Below, piece by piece: positions 34,834-39,604 of a DNA stretch of 39,604 nt. The notes under the pieces were generated by a model that saw only the letters and a program-made list of their open reading frames with translations, made no database searches and was not told the DNA's origin. The position numbers and the translations under genes were made by a program. The stretch comes from Gammaproteobacteria bacterium. Its GTDB lineage: Bacteria > Pseudomonadota > Gammaproteobacteria > GCA-001735895. Location: positions 1 to 39,604 of the forward strand of contig JAUVCH010000023.1 of assembly GCA_030595795.1 (NCBI GenBank), in the 5' to 3' direction. Position 1 is the stretch's first letter. The number at the start of each line of letters is the position of its first letter.

Positions 34834-35529
34834 TCATATTACCAACATAAATAAGTTTCGTGTCCCCAGAATTGACCAGAATTCCGGACCTAAAGCATTT
34901 TCGATTTCTTGTTGAAACTTCTCGCTGCCGAGTACGAAGTTGCCATTAGTTGATGAACGTATCTTGTACATCATCCCTGGTTCTATCTGATGCCTGAATA
35001 ACTCACGATAAGCTTTTCGCCGAACGTCATCACTAGACCCCAGCGCTTCGTATACCTGATGGCTGCTTAACAAATTGGAAATCCCGCCTAACCCATTCTC
35101 ACGAAAACTGGACCACGGGTAATCACCAGGATCTTTTACCATACCAGCACGAACTGGATTCATCTCGATGTATCGATAGCAGCTCAATACATAAGATTCT
35201 TCTCTTGTCAGACAGGATTTAAAACGTCCTTCCCAGAGAGTACCGCTTCTCTTATAGATACGATTGACATATTGAACATACCGCTGACCGAGACGCTTCA
35301 TTAACTCAGCGGCACTTGTTTTCGTTTTAGGCGTTACCAATAAGTGAACATGATTTGTCATTAATACATAGGCATGAATAGCGCATTGACTACTCTCTGC
35401 GTATTCGCCTAACCATTCCAGATAGAATCGATAATCTGTTTCATGAAAAAAACAGGTCTGCCGATTATTACCACGCTGAATGATATGAACAGGCGTATTG
35501 GCCAGCATTAGTCTTGGTCGTCTTGGCAT
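34834..35529 (-). CDS. REP-associated tyrosine transposase (RAYT, Y1 superfamily)
   Basis: 231 aa. The HUH motif is NHVHLLV, and the catalytic tyrosine region is QRYVQYVNRIYKRSGTLWEG, followed by the CYRYIEMNPVRAGMV and YPWSSF segments of the family. RAYTs are domesticated single-strand transposases that move or maintain REP palindromes. The C-terminus normally ends in a basic GRPRK-like tail after the NALG helix; here it runs into PEFWSILGTRNLFMLVI, which is translated flank sequence, so the protein may be slightly altered or decaying. Confidence 0.85.
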   Translation of the reverse strand: MPRRPRLMLANTPVHIIQRGNNRQTCFFHETDYRFYLEWLGEYAESSQCAIHAYVLMTNHVHLLVTPKTKTSAAELMKRLGQRYVQYVNRIYKRSGTLWEGRFKSCLTREESYVLSCYRYIEMNPVRAGMVKDPGDYPWSSFRENGLGGISNLLSSHQVYEALGSSDDVRRKAYRELFRHQIEPGMMYKIRSSTNGNFVLGSEKFQQEIENALGPEFWSILGTRNLFMLVI

Positions 35530-35607
35530 TGTATTTCCTTTGTTATTTCATTTTTCATAGTCCTGTCCATTAAAACGCGGTCTGTTCCCAATTGAATTTC
35601 AATCAAT

Positions 35608-35619
35608 TACTCTGACCCC
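35608..35619 (+). repeat. Left target-site duplication of the IS4-group element
   Basis: TACTCTGACCCC directly precedes the left inverted repeat and recurs right after the right one at 37059-37070. Twelve bp fits the 10-13 bp duplications of IS4-group elements. Confidence 0.85.
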
Positions 35620-37058
35620 AATGCCAGTAAGTTAAGCGATAAGTGATTGATTATGTTAAACTTAGTCCGCTATGAAACATCATTTTATCACTTATTTCAG
35701 GAACCAGAGATGACCAGTACCGACCTCATTTGAAAATACTTATACCCTCATTAATAAAATTATTCACGACCATTCTTTTAAGCAACAACATCGGCTTTCA
35801 CCTGTTGCATTCACGCGTAAAAGATCACTCGATTTTCCTACTTTGATCCTCTATTTACTAAACTTTAGAAAGCACACCAATCAAACGGAACTAGATCAGT
35901 TTTTTAGTCATCTCAATGGGCAAGAGAACGCCACTCAAGTCGTGACAAAGTCAGCTTTTTTTCAAGCCAGAAAACAGCTCTCACATGCTGCCTTTATTGA
36001 TCTCAATCGTCAGCTTGTTGACTGTGCTTATCAAAGTACCTGGCAACCTGAAAAGTGGCGGGGGTTCCGGCTTTGTGCGATTGATGGCACTTCAATTCGT
36101 TTACCGGATGAACCCCAAATTAGCGATCATTTTGGTGTGCACAATGGACGTTCAGGGCAAACACCCTGTGCCATGGGAATGGCTTCGGTTTTTCATGATG
36201 TTTTGAATAAAGTTGTTATCGATTCCGCCATTCATCCCCGGCTCACTTCTGAACGTCAATGCGCTCAAGATCACCTACAATTTGCCACCCAAAATGATTT
36301 GGTAGTTTTTGATCGCGGCTATGTCAGTTTTTGGCTCTACACCTATCTTTTACAAAGCAATATACACTTTTGCATGCGCGCTAAAACCCATCAGGATTTA
36401 CAAGTAAAGCGGTTTGTTGCCTCGGGTAAAAAACAAGCTATTATCACAATGCAACCACGCCCGCGCTCTATTAAAACCTGTCAGCAAAAAGGCCTGCCAA
36501 CAGCGCCGACTAGACTCAGGCTTATTCGTGTAGAACTACCCAATGAAGTGGAAGTTTTGGTAACGTCGTTAATGGATGAGCAGGCCTATCCCGCTGGTAT
36601 ATTCAAGTCACTTTACCATTTGCGTTGGGGTGTTGAAGAAAACTATAAACGCTTAAAGCAGTGGCTTGAAATTGAGAATTTTTCCGGCAAATCCGTGCTC
36701 AGTGTACAGCAAGATTTTTATGCCAAAATTGTTGCCGCCAATCTCACCGCATTGATGGCTATTGAGGCACAAGATTTAATCGACAAAAAGACACATAACC
36801 GGCAGCGAAAATATCAAATCAACTATGCTCAAGCACTAACAAAAATGAAGCATCGAATAGTCGCTCTGTTGAGCAGTCAATCATCCGTTTTAAAACGATT
36901 AATTAAGCAGACGATCACTTACTTTAGCCAAACGATTGAAGCAGTTAGAGAGGGGCGACAATATCCGAGAAGGCTAAAAAACATTAAGAATGTAATTCAT
37001 TTTCCGGCTTATAAAAGCGCTTTATAATGAAAGGCTTAGGGCTTAACTTACTGGCATT
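35620..37058 (+). mobile_element. Complete IS4-group insertion sequence (IS4 family)
   Basis: 1439 bp. Left end AATGCCAGTAAGTTAAGC (35620-35637) is matched by its reverse complement GCTTAACTTACTGGCATT at 37041-37058, a perfect 18-bp inverted repeat. The ends recall those of E. coli IS4 (AATGCC...AGTTAAG). It is flanked by 12-bp direct repeats and encloses one transposase gene. It interrupts the GGGGTCAGAGTA flank sequence of the adjoining RAYT element, so it arrived after that one. Identical repeats suggest a recent insertion. Confidence 0.9.
35843..37027 (+). CDS. IS4-family DDE transposase, apparently frameshifted near its start
   Basis: 394 aa from a TTG. Catalytic residues are D81 in AIDGTSI, the second D in VVFDRGYVS and E in the YREK motif YHLRWGVEENYKRLK (Y-x2-R-x3-E-x6-K). 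The family-typical N-terminus continues upstream: the same frame, open from 35714, reads FENTYTLINKIIHDHSF and SPVAFTRKRSLDFPT but has no ATG, GTG or TTG. An ATG with a ribosome site (35710) lies one frame away and reads MTSTDLI then TGA. A single-base change near 35725-35735 thus seems to have broken the 5' end. The copy may be inactive or use a frameshift. Confidence 0.85.
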   Translation: MILYLLNFRKHTNQTELDQFFSHLNGQENATQVVTKSAFFQARKQLSHAAFIDLNRQLVDCAYQSTWQPEKWRGFRLCAIDGTSIRLPDEPQISDHFGVHNGRSGQTPCAMGMASVFHDVLNKVVIDSAIHPRLTSERQCAQDHLQFATQNDLVVFDRGYVSFWLYTYLLQSNIHFCMRAKTHQDLQVKRFVASGKKQAIITMQPRPRSIKTCQQKGLPTAPTRLRLIRVELPNEVEVLVTSLMDEQAYPAGIFKSLYHLRWGVEENYKRLKQWLEIENFSGKSVLSVQQDFYAKIVAANLTALMAIEAQDLIDKKTHNRQRKYQINYAQALTKMKHRIVALLSSQSSVLKRLIKQTITYFSQTIEAVREGRQYPRRLKNIKNVIHFPAYKSAL

Positions 37059-37070
37059 TACTCTGACCCC
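37059..37070 (+). repeat. Right target-site duplication of the IS4-group element
   Basis: Second copy of TACTCTGACCCC, adjoining the right inverted repeat; identical to 35608-35619. Confidence 0.85.
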
Positions 37071-37092
37071 TTCGATTCATTCCTTCGATTCG

Positions 37093-37434
37093 TTAATTCA
37101 AAATAACTGAGCCTACATCAAGCACAGTTCCGAATGGCTTCGGTATACTAGTAATTGTATGCCTGTACACTTCAAGGGTTCCTTTACAAGAAAACTCAAT
37201 TACAAGGTCATTAAAAGCTGATGGTGAAAAAATAATTGTAGTTTTGAACTTACCGGGTATTTTTTTTTGATATGAAGAGCTCTCATTTTCGACAGTCATA
37301 AGAGAACAATCTTTATATGGTTCTGAATTTGTGTTTAGTAGTTCTCCCTTTATCGAGACGGCGGCATCACCAACACATCCTACAGTAAAAACTGCTAATT
37401 GAAGGATGAAGAATAGTTTAGTTAATGCTTTCAT
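37093..37434 (-). CDS. Small lipoprotein, candidate immunity partner of the RHS tail
   Basis: 113 aa. Signal peptide with lipobox FTVGC (C20), then a beta-rich domain (AAVSIKGELLNTNSEPYKDCSLMTVENE) similar in pattern to carboxypeptidase-regulatory/transthyretin-like folds. It lies 11 bp downstream of the toxin-like tail in the same direction, the usual place for an immunity gene. AT-rich like its neighbour, unlike the chromosome to the left. No homologue is recognised, and an immunity role is inferred from position alone. Confidence 0.55.
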   Translation of the reverse strand: MKALTKLFFILQLAVFTVGCVGDAAVSIKGELLNTNSEPYKDCSLMTVENESSSYQKKIPGKFKTTIIFSPSAFNDLVIEFSCKGTLEVYRHTITSIPKPFGTVLDVGSVILN

Positions 37435-37445
37435 TATTTTCTCTC

Positions 37446-38099
37446 CTACCTAGTAAATGCGTTGACGTTATTTATAGCAAAATTACTTGCTTCGTTTTCT
37501 AATTTAGTTGAATTAACTAGATATGAAAAATTATTCATACGATTATTATTCCATTGCATTAATACGTGGTAATACTCGTGTAACACTAATTCATGATCCG
37601 AGAAAAACATTGCAGCGGATGTGTGCACACTTAAATAGATAGTATCTTTTTGTGTAGTGGCTGCAATATAATAATTGCCTAAAGTCACCAATTCCGTAAA
37701 ACCACTAACAAAATTAGCCCAGCGTGAATTTTCTATAACATTTACAGAATCAATGTTTAGGTTGAGATCCATCAACTTATCCCTATTGAAACTTGATTCA
37801 AATGCTTTTGATACTGCCCTCTTAATTTCCTCAGGAACTTCGACCTCTTGACTGATAGGCTTTTTACTCCCAGGCCTAATCAACGCCGCAAAAGCCGCAC
37901 TACTAGCCCCATTAGCAAACTTCCCACCGCCAAGTCTACTACTAACTCCTCCTGAAAGCGCGGCAACAAACATCCTGCCGATCCTGCCCTGGACATCCGG
38001 CGCTTTCTTAAGACCCGCTGGCATAGGCGATAACAAGCCACTGCGAATACTAAGGGTCAGGTGAAAATAAATGAAGTAACGAATGTCTCTTCCTGACAC
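37446..38099 (-). pseudogene. Detached C-terminal tail of an RHS/polymorphic toxin with zincin-like motif
   Basis: 217 codons open. Residues 46-74 (VAALSGGVSSRLGGGKFANG, then ASSAAFAALI) match the conserved hinge found just before variable toxin domains in RHS/YD-repeat proteins. The toxin part contains LVLHEYYHVL (174-178 HEYYH) and KLENEASNFA (E201/E203), the metal-binding pattern of zincin/DUF4157-like metallopeptidases. The RHS shell that should precede it is missing; upstream lie a GGGTCAGGTGAAAA repeat-like sequence and an IS1182-type transposase. The ATG at 38099 is not a convincing start. It is a displaced tip (orphan CT module) or a truncated gene. Confidence 0.6.
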
Positions 38100-38215
38100 T
38101 TCGGTGGTCTTGCTTCCCGGATTTTACATCGAGCCGGGAATGACTCCTTTGTGCCCAGGCTGTGTGAAAACCCCAATAAAGGTATAATCATACTTTCCAA
38201 CTGATGGGTTAACCA
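38100..38215. other. Junction region with hairpin upstream of the IS1182-like transposase
   Basis: TTCCCGG (38114-38120) and CCGGGAA (38134-38140) form a 7-bp stem. A CAGGCTGTGTGAAAACC stretch at about 38156-38172 resembles an IS1182 left terminal repeat by recollection; the right end is outside the window so it cannot be confirmed. Confidence 0.35.
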
Positions 38216-39604
38216 ATGAGCGGATTCATTGAAGGCGCATGCCGTTCCCAAGCTACATTATTCCCCGAACGTCTGGACGATTACCTGACCGAAGAAAACC
38301 CGATCCGAGTTATTGATGCCTTCGTCGATAGCCTCGAACTTTCGAATTTAGGGTTCAAGACGATACCCGCTGATACCGGCCGTCCAGCCTATCATCCGTC
38401 CACGATGCTCAAGCTTTATGTTTACGGATACTTAAACCGTATTCAGTCATCACGCCGACTGGAACGAGAGGCAGGTCGTAATGTTGAACTGATGTGGTTA
38501 CTGGGTCGTTTGGCGCCGGACTTTAAAACCATTGCAGATTTCAGAAAGGATAATGGCAAAGGTATCAAGAATACCTGTCGGGAATTTATCGGCCTATGTC
38601 GTCAGCTGAATATGTTCACCGATGCGGTGGTTGCCATTGACGGCAGTAAATTCAAAGCAGTCAACAGCAAGGAAAATAACTACACCCCTAAAAAACTGCA
38701 GTTCCATATCGACCGTGTTGAAAGGCATATCGATAATTACCTGCAACAACTGGATGATTCGGACAAAGAGACCGAGCAGCATGTTGATGGCACGCCCATT
38801 CAGGAAAAGATAACCTGGCTTAAGCAACGGCTGGCTGAATTGAAGACCTTAGAAGTCGAAGTGAATCAGCACCCGGATAAGCAGCTATCCACCACCGATC
38901 CTGATTCCCGGTTGCTGAAAACACAGGGGATGACCAGGGCTGTCTGCTATAACGTACAAAGTGCAGTCGATACGAAGCACCATTTAATCGTTGCCCACGA
39001 AGTCATGAATAAACAGGATCGAGGACAGCTCTGCAGTATGGGGAAACAAGCGCAAGCGGCTCTGAAACAAGATGCAATTACGGTGCTTGCTGATAAAGGC
39101 TATTACAGCGGTCCAGACATCAAAGATACCCAGGATGCTGGCATGACACCGCTAGTTCCTAAAGGTGATACCTCGGGCAGTGCGAAGAAAGGGATCTTTA
39201 ACCGATCACGTTTTAAATACGATGCAGATCGGGATGTTTATATCTGTCCCGCCGATCAAGTGCTGCCTTATCGGAGTACCAGTTTAGAGCACGGAATGAT
39301 GCAAAAGCGATACTGGGCATATGATCCAACTTGCCGGGCGTGCAAATTGAAACCACAATGCTCAAACAGTAAACAACCGAGAAGGATTACACGCTGGGAA
39401 CACCAGGGTCAGTTGGATAAAATGGATGAGTTAATGGCATCCATGCCGGATAGTATGCTGATCAGAAAACAAACGGTTGAGCATCCCTTCGGTACGATAA
39501 AGTCCTGGATGGGATCGACACATTTTCTGACAAAGCGACTATCCAATGTCAGTACAGAAATGAGCCTACATGTACTGGCGTATAATCTCAGGCGAATGAT
39601 GTCG
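38216..39604 (+). CDS. IS1182-family transposase, cut by the window edge
   Basis: 463 codons visible with no stop, running off the right end. The N-terminal DUF772-like part (LDDYLTEENPIRVIDAFVDS, PAYHPSTMLKLYVYGYLNRI, SSRRLEREAGRNVELMWLLG) is followed by a DDE domain: AIDGSKFKAVN, LADKGYYSG and the Glu in VEHPFGTIKSWMG. A cysteine cluster TCRACKLKPQCS lies before the last segment, and LHVLAYNLRRMM is typical of the family C-terminus. Start ATG 38216. It appears intact and about complete, and its insertion may have removed the 5' part of the RHS gene. Confidence 0.88.
   Translation, partial: MSGFIEGACRSQATLFPERLDDYLTEENPIRVIDAFVDSLELSNLGFKTIPADTGRPAYHPSTMLKLYVYGYLNRIQSSRRLEREAGRNVELMWLLGRLAPDFKTIADFRKDNGKGIKNTCREFIGLCRQLNMFTDAVVAIDGSKFKAVNSKENNYTPKKLQFHIDRVERHIDNYLQQLDDSDKETEQHVDGTPIQEKITWLKQRLAELKTLEVEVNQHPDKQLSTTDPDSRLLKTQGMTRAVCYNVQSAVDTKHHLIVAHEVMNKQDRGQLCSMGKQAQAALKQDAITVLADKGYYSGPDIKDTQDAGMTPLVPKGDTSGSAKKGIFNRSRFKYDADRDVYICPADQVLPYRSTSLEHGMMQKRYWAYDPTCRACKLKPQCSNSKQPRRITRWEHQGQLDKMDELMASMPDSMLIRKQTVEHPFGTIKSWMGSTHFLTKRLSNVSTEMSLHVLAYNLRRMMS

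Noticed and set aside
35720..35735. prfB-like programmed frameshift in the IS4 transposase
   Set aside because: The codon before TGA is ATT rather than CTT and no upstream internal ribosome-like stimulator is placed correctly; mutation is more likely.
37069..37096. Short tandem repeat CCTTCGATTCATT / CCTTCGATTCGTT
   Set aside because: Only two imperfect 13-bp copies next to the IS; no further structure to support a functional element.

Overview
The window looks like the chromosome of a marine or coastal proteobacterium, most likely a gammaproteobacterium. This is inferred from a TorR/TorS pair with the E. coli-type layout, a betaine/TMAO-class ABC transporter, aerobic benzoyl-CoA (box) genes, an FNR-type box on a class III ribonucleotide reductase promoter, and REP-associated and IS4/IS1182-type mobile DNA. 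No rRNA, tRNA or CRISPR array was found.

Layout. 1-3.0 kb: an arginine transaminase pathway pair (aruH/aruI-like). 3.0-3.7 kb: the decayed tail of an outer-membrane beta-barrel gene. 3.7-8.3 kb: an aerobic benzoyl-CoA module (boxC, boxB and a beta-propeller glycosidase-like gene on the minus strand) with a divergent hot-dog thioesterase. 8.3-11.4 kb: an anaerobic ribonucleotide reductase operon behind an FNR-like box and two NrdR-like boxes. In it the glycyl-radical tail of NrdD lies on a separate overlapping 53-codon ORF before nrdG. 11.4-13.6 kb: a hybrid PAS histidine kinase.

13.6-22.7 kb: a tight minus-strand operon encoding an SDH/FRD-like iron-sulfur protein, two membrane anchors, a flavoprotein, a two-subunit class I fumarase/tartrate dehydratase, a FAD-linked oxidase and an MFS carrier. 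A divergent LysR regulator lies across a perfect 12-bp dyad. Together these could run a membrane-linked 'substituted succinate to enoic acid to 2-hydroxyacid to 2-oxoacid' sequence. 22.7-25.7 kb: a methyltransferase, a Sel1-repeat protein and a DAO-type FAD oxidoreductase. 25.8-30.6 kb: an ABC transporter for a quaternary amine or TMAO (binding protein, ATPase, fused double permease) with a universal stress protein. It is divergent from torR, with a 10-bp-phased TTAACA array between them; torS follows, convergent with torR.

34.8-39.6 kb: an accessory zone. A RAYT transposase has an IS4-group element (with visible inverted repeats and a 12-bp target duplication) inserted in its flank. Next come a lipoprotein, the C-terminal tail of an RHS-type polymorphic toxin with a zincin-like HEYYH motif, and an IS1182-like transposase cut by the window edge.

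The strongest candidates for something unusual are the split NrdD with its promoter, the SDH-like/fumarase/FAD-oxidase operon, the TorR/TorS pair beside a transporter rather than torCAD, and the orphan RHS metallopeptidase-like tail.
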